DNA of 64,000 nt from Molanna angustata (Eukaryota; Arthropoda; Insecta; Trichoptera; Molannidae), in contig OY754968.1 of NCBI GenBank assembly GCA_963576475.1, forward strand, positions 12,201,607-12,265,606, read 5' to 3'. The notes beneath the pieces were generated by a model. The model saw nothing but the letters and a program-made list of their open reading frames with translations. It had not been told where the DNA came from and searched no databases. The position numbers and the translations under genes are program-made. Positions 21,300-32,219 of this stretch are shown piece after piece. Numbering within the stretch: the first letter of the stretch is position 1; each line of letters opens with the position of its first letter.

Positions 21300-21600
21300 C
21301 AAACTGCTCGTATGGAGGAGGATGTGAGATTTGGCATATTTATGTTCATATGGAGGAGTGTAGAAAACTATAATATATATACATAAATGATATAACAACA
21401 TATTTCACGCCAAACCTTACATTGTTTACTTTCATACTGCCAATGTCAAACATGATATGTCAATCGCAGTTGTTTTAATTATTCAAATACTTGACATTTT
21501 AAAGAAAAATATATAATCTTCTGTGAAACAATATAAATGGTAGATACTTTAAACAAATTCCCTATGCGATACGAGAAAAGAAAAGTTTATAAACCTTGAT
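21300..21600. other. No feature recognised
   Basis: AT-rich spacer between two foldback elements; nothing recognisable. Confidence 0.4.
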
Positions 21601-21607
21601 AGATCTA

Positions 21608-21789
21608 GGGAGCAAGTCTGGTTCGACCGGCGAAATCAAAACCTTCGTGATTACCCAAATTATGGATATAATTATCACATGGAGCTCTATGACATCTAAA
21701 GATATTATAGAACTCCATATAATAATAATATCCGTGATATGGGTAATCGTAAGGGTTAAGATTTCGCCGGTTGGACCAGACTTGCCCCC
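21608..21789. mobile_element. GGGGGCAAG foldback MITE, full copy
   Basis: A 182-bp near-perfect palindrome. The left end GGGAGCAAGTCTGG..CGACC and right end GGTTGGACCAGACTTGCCCCC are mirror images, and inner blocks CGGCGAAATC..AACC and GGTT..GATTTCGCCG also pair. The 3-bp direct repeat CTA flanks it (21605-21607, 21790-21792). No coding capacity. Superfamily unassigned. The open frame that spans it is an accident of the palindrome. Confidence 0.75.
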
Positions 21790-21794
21790 CTAGT

Positions 21795-22585
21795 TTAATG
21801 ACTTATCAAACATAAAGAATAATGAATTTCTGTCGAATTTTGACATTTGAACGATCACATGTTTAAATATATAGGTAATACTTATGTGTAATATAAATGA
21901 ATTTATGAAATTAACAACAGTTGATTGTCAAAAGTATCTGTTAAAGGACTGTATTTACACTGGGGTTCACTGGACCGAGTAATAAACACGGGAGGGATGT
22001 GTAATGCTGTACATCTGAGCGTGAAAAATTGTCCACATGTTCATTTCAAATACTCGTCATGAATAGCACCTACCAGTGTTATAATACCAAGTATTGTCGA
22101 TTACCACTGCACTGTCCCGTCCCTTGTATGTCAAACACTTCAAAACTCATCACATTTATTTGATTTATTACAACGTTCATCTTTATTAATCAAACATTTT
22201 CAAAATCACCTACTATTTTCACCATTAAAAATACTAAGTATTATTTTCCTTTTTGATCGCCAAATATTGTATCTCCATTTGGATTTGCAATTTAAAGGAC
22301 CTACTTTAATTCTTAACAGGTTCATTCATACATATATTACACTCATATTCTTATCAACAAGCCTTACCATTATGTCCTACCTATATTCTTAAGGCCCTTG
22401 TATACCTTGAGAATACAGATGTAGGTACACAAATATTATATATTTCATAGGGTCGTATTATTTAAGAATAATGTAAGAACAAGTTGAGGTGCAGTGAGCA
22501 GTATTCTCGCAGTACGGTACCTTACCGTTTTCTCATATTTTTCTCAAATAACTCTTTTAATACGAACCTTAGGTATTATACAAGT
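21795..22585. other. No feature recognised
   Basis: AT-rich sequence, no gene or repeat that I can support. Confidence 0.4.
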
Positions 22586-22592
22586 ATATCCT

Positions 22593-22790
22593 ACTTCTCG
22601 TGCAACTAACAGGTATCTACTATGTCAAAAATTAATTCATCATGAACCCAATAACTAGTTGTAACATTCTGGAGACTTGCGATATTAATCGTCCCATAGA
22701 TCCAGACTGAAAACACAATTAAAAATTGTGTTTCCACCGGGAATCGAACCCGGTACCTCAGGATCAGCAGTCAGATACCTAATCAACTAA
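22593..22790 (-). repeat. tRNA-derived SINE Z, nearly full length
   Basis: The minus strand runs from a mutated A-box area (TTAGTTGATTAGGTATCTGA) through the B box (GGTTCGATTCCC), GGTGGAAACACAATTTTTAA, the CAGTCTGGATC..GGGACG block, to the CCTGTTAGTTGCACGAGAAG end. The start of the head is degraded. Confidence 0.75.
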
Positions 22791-22799
22791 ATATGCACA

Positions 22800-23895
22800 C
22801 TAAATCATCTTCTCGTGTATGAAACACGAAAAATATTAAATATAACCAAATCTGTGAAATAAAACTTTTTCTTGAAGAAAATGTAAAATTCAGTGGTATT
22901 ATATTATAATAGGTAGCAAAAATAGTAATTAAAATATTAAAATAGTGAAATCGCCGTAAATTTACATATTTTCTTTCGATTGAAGTAAAAATCTAGGTAG
23001 GTACAACTTCATATTTTTGATTACTAACAATAAAAAATAAAAATGGTTTGATTAAAACTAATTTTACAAGAAAATTTATAAACTAATTCAAATTTCAAAA
23101 AACTCACGCAATAGAAAAAAGTTGTAAATTTACTATTTAACCTACAATAACTATAGCATCTTAAAAAAATATGAGTACCTACCTACATTGAATATACTAT
23201 ACACACGTGTTATTCTAAAATATTATACAATAATTGACAAATAGCATAACCTTAAAATTCAAAATATTGATATTGCAGTGTTATTATATATCATAATAAC
23301 AATATAGGTTAAGTAATTGCATTGGCTTCAATCCAATGAAGTTTTAGATTAAAATAATTCAGATTTGTGTTCTTCATCTACTTATCTGAAAAATTTCTTG
23401 ACCCGAAAGCCTGACTCAACATCTTGGATAATTTTTCTCGTAGGTGACAAAAAAGAAGGCTCCAGATTCATCGATTTCAAACATATTTAGGCATGTTGAC
23501 GAGCACGGGCTCAAATCGGTAGCAAAATAACTCTCATCTTTATAGGTTTTATTTTTTTTATTCAATATTTTCAAACTAAAAGTAACGATGCTTATAATTT
23601 GCTCTGGATGACTTAAATTGAGCGTAAAAGAGAGACAAAAATTATAAAAAAAACAATATTGTTTCATGAGAGCACCTATTTTATTGACAAATGTATTAAC
23701 GACATGTCAATCGGAAATGTGTTCTTCTAATACTAACACGCATTGAGGAACTAAGTTTTTAAAGTAGGTATATAAACCTACTTGATTATAAATTGTAAGG
23801 AATCAGACGTCTTCAATACCATTAATTTTGTTTTTTTAAACGTATTTAGTTGAAACCTGCAAACCATAAAAAATAACACTTTTCACAAAGCAAAA
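22800..23895. other. No feature recognised
   Basis: AT-rich sequence. An 83-codon minus-strand frame near 23416-23667 has no recognisable domain. Confidence 0.4.
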
Positions 23896-23899
23896 AGTG

Positions 23900-24266
23900 G
23901 GGGGCAAGTCTGTGGCCTTACTCTTGATTGCAAATCCTATCCCAATTTCAATGTTTTCGCTAAGAACTTACCTATATTATTTTTAATTTTTTTTAATCTA
24001 ATTAATAATCATAATGTAAGCAGTCTACAAGTAAGTTAAGTTCTAAACGCAAATTCGAAATTGGGATCGAATTCGAGTGTCAATAGTAAGGCTACTAGTC
24101 AATCGTCGAAATCAAAACCCTCCATGTTTACCCATATCATGAATATAATTATTATATGGAGTTCTATAAATTCTTAAGATGTTATAGAAATCCATATGAT
24201 AATTATATCCATGATATAGGTAAACATGGAGGGTTTTGATTTCGACGATTGACTAGACTTGCCCCC
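23900..24266. mobile_element. Chimeric GGGGGCAAG foldback element
   Basis: The outer ends are GGGGGCAAGTCTG and AGACTTGCCCCC, with the 3-bp repeat GTG on both sides (23897-23899, 24267-24269). Inside are two different palindromes joined near 24091-24096. The left one has arms GCCTTACT..CCCAATTTC and GAAATTGGGATCG..AGTAAGGC. The right one has arms AGTCAATCGTCGAAATCAAA and TTTGATTTCGACGATTGACT. Each lacks the end that should sit at the junction. The right half is the same family as 21608-21789. The interior frames have no coding meaning. Confidence 0.7.
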
Positions 24267-24269
24267 GTG

Positions 24270-25255
24270 TATACACTGTTATCGAGGTTTTAAAATGATC
24301 CTAAATCTTTAACTGTAGGTACCTACTTATAATAATTAAAATATGTAATGTATTTAATATCCTTCAATTTAAATATATCTGCAAGTTCCTATTAGTATAA
24401 AGTATCTCAGTAAGTACCTACTTTAAAGATTTCAAATAATAAGGGATCGGTTTTCGTATTAAGAAGAGTAGGTACTCATAAGACATTTTCTATACCTTAT
24501 ATAAAGTTTATTTTCCATCAACAAACAGAAAAAGTAATTTACATATTATTGTATACTTTTCTTCATTTGTTTTAAGGGTGTCGGCTGCGTATTGAAGTAT
24601 GAGATGGGATGGTTTAAGGGTGGGTGGTATGAATATTTGATAACCGTTTCAGTGACAAATAAATGCCCCGGGGAGATACTAACTTGTCTCGACTTCTCTT
24701 AATGTCTTTCCCGATCTCCTTACCATCTTCATAATATCACACACAGTGAGTAGGTACTTATTGCGAAAGTTCGGTAAACACGTTATACAGGTATGCATGC
24801 AAATTAGTATAATTAAACTAACGCAAAAAAAATCTTAGCCATTTTTTTTATAAAATAAATGTTTTTATAAGTATATATACTTATGATGATTTTGTAACAA
24901 ATACATTAATCATTTAACACTGTTCACATAACATATTTTTTGTATTTAAAATAATAAAAACAAAATAAACCTTGATCAAATTTTTGTATTTTCGACATTC
25001 AATGCTTATTCAATGAGTTATACAGTCTATACAATTGATAAAACAGACAATGTTACATTGCTTTATTAATGAACCAGTGAAAACTCCACGCATTATTAAA
25101 TAGGATTATTACTATTGATTACAAATAATGTATAATTAATTTACTAGTAACTAGTAACACTAAAATAAGACAGCTGATTAAATCAAAGTAGATACTAGGA
25201 AAGATAGATGGGTCCTAAACGCACTGAGAGAGCTCGCTAGTGTATTAAAAAGAGC
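24270..25255. other. Unassigned; one GC-richer patch
   Basis: Mostly AT-rich. The stretch 24575-24730 (GTGTCGGCTGCG, GGGTGGGTGGTATG, GCCCCGGGGAG) is unique in this window and might be noncoding regulatory DNA. No gene seen. Confidence 0.3.
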
Positions 25256-25262
25256 ATTATAC

Positions 25263-25341
25263 ACCGTGCAAGCACGGTACACTAAAACATTCAGAGTGTA
25301 GTTTTTATTACACGTAGGAGTGTAATTTTTATTACACTTAG
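25263..25341. repeat. Palindrome plus tandem 24-bp inverted-repeat units
   Basis: ACCGTGCAAGCACGGT at 25263-25278 is a 7-bp stem with a 2-base centre. It is followed by two 24-bp units, each containing GAGTGTA..TTTTTATTACAC, itself an inverted repeat (GTGTAAT/ATTACAC), and a partial third (AAGTGTAAAAAGTGTAGG). Confidence 0.6.
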
Positions 25342-25359
25342 AAGTGTAAAAAGTGTAGG

Positions 25360-28245
25360 GATATCTGTTTGTTCTGATCGGACATCAATTCATAACTGTA
25401 ATATTTTTTAGTAGGAGTTTTAAGTGGTGTTCTACTTTGTATGGAGCAAATTTATGTATTATATTGAACAGGTTCAAATTTACAAAACTATGTTTAAATT
25501 TCTCACCCTTGAGATTGTGTTGAGATGTGTGCTTTTTTAATAGTCCAATATTAAATGACCTTGCTACTTTCCGATTTTAATTCATTGAATTAATTCACGT
25601 CTATTATTTGTATGACCAAATAAGCTAGTATCGGAAATGACTTCGGTAGATCTATTTCTATGAATAAAATTTTGTAACTATTTTATTGATAAATAAATAT
25701 ATTAGAATAACACGACTTCTTTGTTGACTGTATGTATCAGTCTGCAGCCCTCCGCATATCCATTGTTGTATTGACATATTCAAATGACATCATTTTCACA
25801 TCTCTATTTAGGGGCTCCTATACGGTTATAGCTGGGATGAAGACTGCCTATCAACTTCATATATGAATCGCATTCAGCAATCTTCAACCGGCTATACACC
25901 TCCCCTCTCTTCCTCGCTGACATATCACCAGACTCGACTTAGACTTTCTGTCATATTCCCGGTTTGGTCTCCTATCATTGAATGTCATTCAATCATATAA
26001 GCTTATACAGAGACACCCGAACAAAGGTGAAGTGGCTCAGATGAAAATTGTATTTGCTGACAAAAGCAATACACAAAATAAATATCTACGCATTATTTCC
26101 TCTCGCTTTCCCCTTTTAAAGACACACAACATATATATGTATGTACAATACACACAGTCTATTTCGTTACACTTATTCTCATTTCAGGAAAATACGAACA
26201 ATATCATTTCGAAAGCAGGTGCCCTCTATCTCCCGTGTACATATTTGCATAAAACATACCTATAACTAGTTATATTAAACACTAATCCTACCATTTTCTT
26301 CCTACATAAACCTACATCCACAGCATAAAATAGGTCAGTAGGAACTTAATAATGTATAAAATATTCATACATCAATAGGTGTTTTCATACATGGAATTAA
26401 TCAGCAAAGAATAATAAATTATTTGAAGTGTAAAAAGAGATCGTAAGTATGTTATTTCAATGTTATATCAAATATTTATAAATCGATGTTATTCTTAATC
26501 AAAATCAATTTCAGTAACAAATAAATAAAATTAATAAACCAATAAATTAATAAACCATTAAGTTATTTAAATATAAAGTATGGTGGTTTAATTTTAGTAA
26601 TTAGATTAATTGGGGGAATTTATGTAAGTTTATTATGTAATAGTAAACGAAAAAATCTCCTTTGTTCTATAAATAAAAATGTTGAAATATATTTTCAAAA
26701 ATAAATTAGGTAATTATAATTAAAGTAGATGTTCATCGTTGTTCAGTGATTAAAATATCATCACAGTAATTAAGAGTCGAAAATTTTTTAAGTATATTAT
26801 TATTTATTTTAGTTTCGAATAACATAAAAATAGTGGACTAATTAAAAAATAATTTATTTTCAATTTCCATATAAATATTAATAAAAATAGAGGAGGTACC
26901 TAACTTCTCTTTTTTTATACAATTTCTAGTATAAACTTCTTAAAAAAAAACAATATAATTTATATGGAGGTTCGTAGATATTTTCCTACAAAATAATTCA
27001 ATGATATTGAGTAGTTAAAAACGTTTACCACGCCACACATCGGACAGTAGCGCAAGTTTTTGATATCGAGTATGTAAACGTTTGATGTCAAGTTGACTAG
27101 ATGTGGCATCGATATTTTTGTCATTTATCTATTGTGATTATTTTAACAGAATGATTATAGTTTTCAGTAGTTAGTTAACGTTAATTGAAATAACATGTAT
27201 TAGGTATCTATTTATATATTAGATAACATTTATGTTTCCAAACATTGCTCTAAGACAACAGTTTTCGTATCTTTGATACAAGTTTATTCCAAAACAAAAT
27301 TAAAATAGTGATTTATTTTAAAAAGTTATCATAATAAATCCGCAAAAAAAGATTTTTTTATCGGTATCATAATTTTTAGCCGAGGCTTTGTTTTTTTTTG
27401 TCACGATGTACTTGGGAGTCTGTGACATACATATTTTCTAAAAATCAAAGATAAAACAGTTCAATCTCAAAAAGCCATATCTCCAGAACGGGCGATTATT
27501 GGTCATTATTTATTCACCTTTTTTCATAATTTTTCATTCTCTATCACAAAAAATATCAACGAAAGACATCAACCTGTATTACATTTCTGAAATTGTATGA
27601 ATCGTATTTAGTCTATTAATTAAACTGTTAATAAATATATGAACATGTCTTATGACTTTCTTTTTAAGAGCACTGAATTATATTATATTACATCCAAAAT
27701 CTCGTATATCCGTGTTTACACCCTATTTAATCTGATGCTAGCATTTATTCAAAAGAAGTACTTAATACATGTTTATTGTATTTATCAAAATAATGCCTTT
27801 TTACACAATAATAGTTCCCCTTTCCTTGCTATGGCATCATATCATTTATCAAAATATTGATACATATGTAAACGTAATAGACCATTAAATAATATGAAAA
27901 ATATGTATTATGTCATCGAAGCCTATTATGTTTAAGAATGTGAGTGTGCAATGCAATTCCCTTGCACGCGCCTATGTCATTACAGGAACTGTATTCTTAC
28001 TTATCCCATAACAAATAAATCATCCCTTAGCTTCAACTGGATAATGCTATCATTTATTCTATACTCAGAGGGATCCCGCCTTAGAGGGATAGTGCCTATT
28101 ATGTAATCTGTAGTTAATAGAGAAAATATCATGCAACGTATGAGTTAATAAATACAAAAAAATATCTGAAACATTTAAAAATTAAATAAATCATAACACG
28201 ATTTTAAAATAATGGATGTTTGATTAACATAAAAAACAAGTTTTA
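25360..28245. other. Long AT-rich stretch without recognised genes
   Basis: Reading both strands I see no coding domain. Imperfect inverted blocks (AAAACGTTTACCACGCCACA and TGTAAACGTTT..GATGTGGC) lie at about 27018-27115 and may be an old foldback element. A moderately GC-richer patch occurs near 25790-25960. Confidence 0.4.
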
Positions 28246-28250
28246 AAAAA

Positions 28251-28555
28251 CAAATTGTAGATTTTTAGATTTACGGTCTTATTTCAGCGTTATAAAATAT
28301 CAACTTGGACTAAATGGAATAGGAACGTACCTATACTGGCCGGAACGTTTTTAAAAAGTTACTAAATTAGACGTTTTTTGAATAATTATAAAAATGATGA
28401 AAATTTCATAATTTTTACTATTATTCATAATAAGTCTGATTCAGTAAGTTTTTAAGAAGATTCCGACCAAAATAGGAACGTTCCTATACCATTTAGTCCA
28501 AATTTATACTTTATAACGCTGAAATAAGACCGTAAATCTAAAGTCTGCAATTTTT
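28251..28555. mobile_element. Foldback MITE Q
   Basis: It has perfect 31-bp inverted arms at 28266-28296 and 28510-28540 (core TTTACGGTCTTATTTCAGCG), extended outward by imperfect pairing (CAAATTGTAGA and TCTGCAATTTTTG) and inward (TTGGACTAAATGG and CCATTTAGTCCAA). The interior is non-coding. Half of a second copy lies at 58095-58172. No duplication is clear at the ends. Confidence 0.65.
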
Positions 28556-28559
28556 GAAC

Positions 28560-29840
28560 GTTTCTAATTTAGTTACAATAGTTACTGAATACGGGGTAAT
28601 ATTCCTTAGACGTAAAAAAACGAAATTATTTAAGGGGTGAAAAAATCAACCGAAATACTAACCTGTTATACTATAACACTTGGAAAAAAAAAAAACGTTC
28701 TTCAAATCAACACATATGTTATCCATTTGATCGCGTGCTATAATGCCACACATGATCAGGTTATATGACTAAAATGGTATGAAGTATGCATCACGCAGAT
28801 GGTCAATGTGGTGCGTGTTTATTAAGAGCCTATTAAAATCTTGCTAATAGAAGATTGTTTATCAAAAAAGTACAGCGAGTTTATGACTTTATGATGTGTT
28901 TATTTGTCGAGCAATCATAAATGTCTTAAAGCAGATCGCTTGCATCTTGTTATCATCAAATTTGTATATTCAATTTTAATGGTTGGGAAATTAAGTTATT
29001 GATTTAATGGCGTCTTCTGTTTTATATTAAACAAAGAAATCGTTTAGAAAAATAGCTTTGAGTGGAGAAAGATATCTGTACTCGTTTATGTTTATACTAT
29101 TAAATACACATAAAGTTGTGTTGAAATAATAATATTTATCATAGAGGGACAACGAAATTATTGAATTGATCGCGTCACAAAAGAAGTGTTTCATTTCATT
29201 TCATATTTGAAATAATTTACCATTTACAACCCAAATGAAAATCAAATTGGTTTATTTATTTATTTATAATAAACATGACATTTTACATAAAGAGGTTTGA
29301 CAACAATAATAAATGTTTGCATACAATATTTTTTTTTTGTTTGTGCCAATAATTTTTCGCATCGTTTGGTAAAAACTAAAATAACTGACGAGCAAAGAAA
29401 GAGAGAGAGAGATAGACGCAATACTCGTTTAGTCTTGCAAATAAAATGCCTTTGCAATATTAGTAATTTAAAAAAAAACTCACTCTTAGAGATATTCTTG
29501 TATAACACAACCTGTCATGCTAGACAAAAAGGCTACTACCATCACTGCTAAACATTTTTTTTATTTATTTGAAAAAATGGGCAACGTACAATAATATTTT
29601 TTTAAACAAATATAAAAAATGAGAATAGCAACATAAGTAAATTGTAACTTAATCAGCCCACCTTTGATTTCATGTTGCATTGTACTCACTGCTGGTAATA
29701 AAACAATTAATTATTCCTGTCTAACGTAGCTCCTGAAAAGATTCCTGGACATACAGAATATGTCCACGGACCTGATCTGAACATAATAAATAATTAATGT
29801 AATTAATAAGTCAATAGTTAGTATTTGATTTAATTCCTTT
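28560..29840. other. Unassigned; T-rich retroposon tails
   Basis: No gene. T-rich (TTTATTTATTTATTTA) starts near 29249 and 29558 look like minus-strand 3' tails of short retroposons whose bodies I cannot identify. A GA-rich tract (AAAGAGAGAGAGAGA) lies near 29397. Confidence 0.4.
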
Positions 29841-29841
29841 T

Positions 29842-29880
29842 TACTCCTCACTAACCAAAGGGGATATAGTGGGGAGTTAT
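29842..29880. repeat. TAGTGGGGAG hairpin motif
   Basis: ACTCCTCACTA pairs with TAGTGGGGAGT across a short loop, as at 11319-11350. Confidence 0.35.
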
Positions 29881-29881
29881 G

Positions 29882-30400
29882 ATTTCGCAATTTTTAAGGC
29901 TATTTTTTTTAAGATTATCAACTAGTATCATGCTGAGATTGTATTTTGAAAGTTTCATCACAATGTATCTGTGTGTGTGTGTGCTATGTGCTGTGTGCAG
30001 TGTGCAATATGCAGTGTGCTATGTACGGCGTGTTAATTTTTACTTTATCGATTATAGACTAAAATACTAATTCGATTCTTTTCAAATTTTGCAAATATGT
30101 ATATCTAATACTCACATAGATCTCATTAGATTTTGAAGGATATCTGAATAGTGCTTCTCAATTTTTTTTAATGTCAAATATTTCAAAGTGACCCCAAGCT
30201 CAGGAAATTTAAAATTTGATATTTTTATTTTCAAATTGATAAAAATACACATCACTTTTATAAAATGGCATTGAAGAGTTATCAAGTTTTCGTAATAAAA
30301 TATTTAAATAAAAAACAATTTATCAAACTCATTTCATGAAAATGCTGAATATTTTACATACAAAATTTGAATAATTTATAAAATTACTTGATAGCGAGGA
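29882..30400. other. No feature recognised
   Basis: AT-rich, with a TGTGTGTGTGTG / TGTGCTGTGTGC low-complexity patch at about 29970-30025. Confidence 0.4.
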
Positions 30401-30472
30401 GTTTAGCGTTGGCCACAACCCACTCGTTTTTTATTGTTTACATATGTGACTTATGAATGATCACAACAAATT

Positions 30473-30890
30473 AAAGGAAGTCAAAGTTGCCATTCATAAC
30501 GCTATCGTAGTGCCAACCTTGACGTATGCAAGTAATACTTTGACATGGCAGAAGACCCACGAAAGCAGAATAAATGCAATTGAAATGAAATCGTTAAAAA
30601 GAACGATGTATGACAGGGTAAAAAATGAGGACATAACGAAATAATGTAAGTTGAAGAAAGATTTTACACATTGAGATGGTTTGGCCATATGGGGAGAATG
30701 AATGAGGAACGCCTGACTAAGAAAATATACAGTGCGGACAGGAATCGAAAGAGAGGTCGATTTCGCCCAAGAAAGAGATAGCACGAACGTGTGAACGATA
30801 TTCTGAAAGACGGAAATTAGACGATACATGAATGTTGACGAGGCGATGGATGCGGTGAGGGACATGGCGTGATGGTTTGTATGTATGTAT
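30473..30890 (+). pseudogene. Family A (RTE-like) LINE, decayed C-terminal fragment
   Basis: Its opening VKVAIHNAIVVPTLTYAS matches the copies at 8982 and 54486, followed by TWQKTHESRINAIEMKSLKR. A premature stop occurs after MYDRVKNEDITK (30642-30644). The LRWFGH..RM block and KKIYSADRN survive in other frames, and about 60 bp are missing before the end. The terminus GAGGGACATGGCGTGATGG plus (GTAT)n is intact. It is older than the 8982 copy. A possible 7-bp duplication (ATCACAA) flanks it but is weak. Confidence 0.7.
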
Positions 30891-31451
30891 GATAACATCA
30901 CAAAACTTTCTGTATATAAATGTATGATTCAATGTGAGTTAACGTGTAAATAAACAAATAAAATCTTTTAAGATTGCAGGGTTTAATACGGCTAGTAAAA
31001 ATGCTATAAAAGGTCGTTTGTTTTGTTACTTGCTGTAGGTAATTATGTATGAACATATGACCACGCTGTGCGGTGTACTGTTGGGCCTCACACGAGTCCG
31101 CTCCTGGTGTCTGCGGTCTAACTTAAAACTAACCTAAAGCACACCTCGTGGCACCACGTGCTTCAATAGTTCACTGTCAGTCAAATTCTCAATACATACC
31201 TAATATTCCCTTTTTTGATTCTACGATTTCGATAACTATTTTGTTCTACAATAATGATAACGAATTATATTATTTGATTTTATCATTGTTTGACCAGTAG
31301 CCTACGTACGCTCGAATCTAGACACACAATTTCGATTTTTCGTTCACTTACCTTACCTGCGTAAATTCAAATTATCGACTGATAAGATTAAAAAATACCT
31401 TCGGAAACTAACGAATAATACCGCATTATTATCCGTTACAAAGATAGGGTT

Positions 31452-31857
31452 CTCAAATGAGATCCCTAAGACGAATGTGTGCCAAAACAATTTATGATAG
31501 GATAAGGAATCAAGATATCAGAAGAGAATGTAAGATTGAAAGAGATATTTTGAGTAGAATGAAGATAAATTCTTTGCGATGGTTCGGACATGTAGAGAAA
31601 ATGAACGATGAACGACTGACAAAGTATACAAGACTGAAAAGAGTGGAATGAGATGTAAGGGTCGACCGAGAAAGAGCTGGCATGATCATATAAATGAGAT
31701 TTTGAAATAGGGGAATATACGAAGTCAGAATAATAGGAGAGCATGTATGACGCGATGTATGAATGCAAATGAGGCAAAACAGGTATGCCAAGATAGAAGA
31801 ATCTGGCGTTCGGTTCTCTCTGCCTACCTCAAATAGGGAAACGGCGTGGATGTATGT
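31452..31857 (+). pseudogene. Family A-related LINE, C-terminal fragment
   Basis: The frame begins MRSLRRMCAKTIYDRIRNQD and passes through LRWFGHVEKMNDERLTK before a frameshift. The GRPRKSWHDHINEIL-like block, the RRACMTRCM block and WRSVLSAYL follow in other frames, then GGAAACGGCGTGGATG and TATG. The 11-bp repeat AAGATAGGGTT flanks it at 31441-31451 and 31858-31868. It lies in the same orientation as, and 560 bp from, another family A copy, but is a separate insertion with its own duplication. Confidence 0.75.
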
Positions 31858-31936
31858 AAGATAGGGTTTTGAGCGAAAAATTCAAAATTGGAATCGGATT
31901 TACAGTAGAGAGTTACTGCTTGTTACCACTTGTCGT

Positions 31937-32075
31937 GTGTCGGGCACGATAAAATGTCGTGTGGTAATACATTTTAAATGGAGTTGTTCACACTTGTAAC
32001 ACACGCATATGTATGAACAGCTCCATTTTAAAAGCATTGCTACTAGATCACACGACATTTTATCGTGCCCGACAC
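31937..32075. mobile_element. Foldback MITE with 27-bp perfect ends
   Basis: 139 bp long. The first and last 27 bp are exact inverted copies (31937-31963 and 32049-32075; GTGTCGGGCACGATAAAATG at the left). Internal symmetry includes AAATGGAG..GTTC against GAAC..CTCCATTT. No other copy is seen in the window and no convincing duplication flanks it. Confidence 0.7.
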
Positions 32076-32104
32076 TTATATATTGAAAAACTGAAAAACT
32101 AAAA

Positions 32105-32205
32105 CTATGAAAGACAAGAATGGACGAGACTTTTGGATTCAGCCAAGGCCTACCTGAGCCAGCTTATGATGGAGGAATGGAATGTCCTTGCAGGAAGAAA
32201 TTTGC
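32105..32205 (+). pseudogene. Possible LINE C-terminal remnant
   Basis: One frame reads ERQEWTRLLDSAKAYLSQLM, then MEEWNVLAGRN. The pattern D..W..LLD.A..Y.SQL resembles the terminal region of LINE ORF2 proteins, but no other copy is here to confirm it. Treat as tentative. Confidence 0.25.
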
Positions 32206-32219
32206 TTTTTGCGCCGACA

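Noticed and set aside
21596..21793. 65-codon frame
   Set aside because: Lies entirely within a palindromic MITE.
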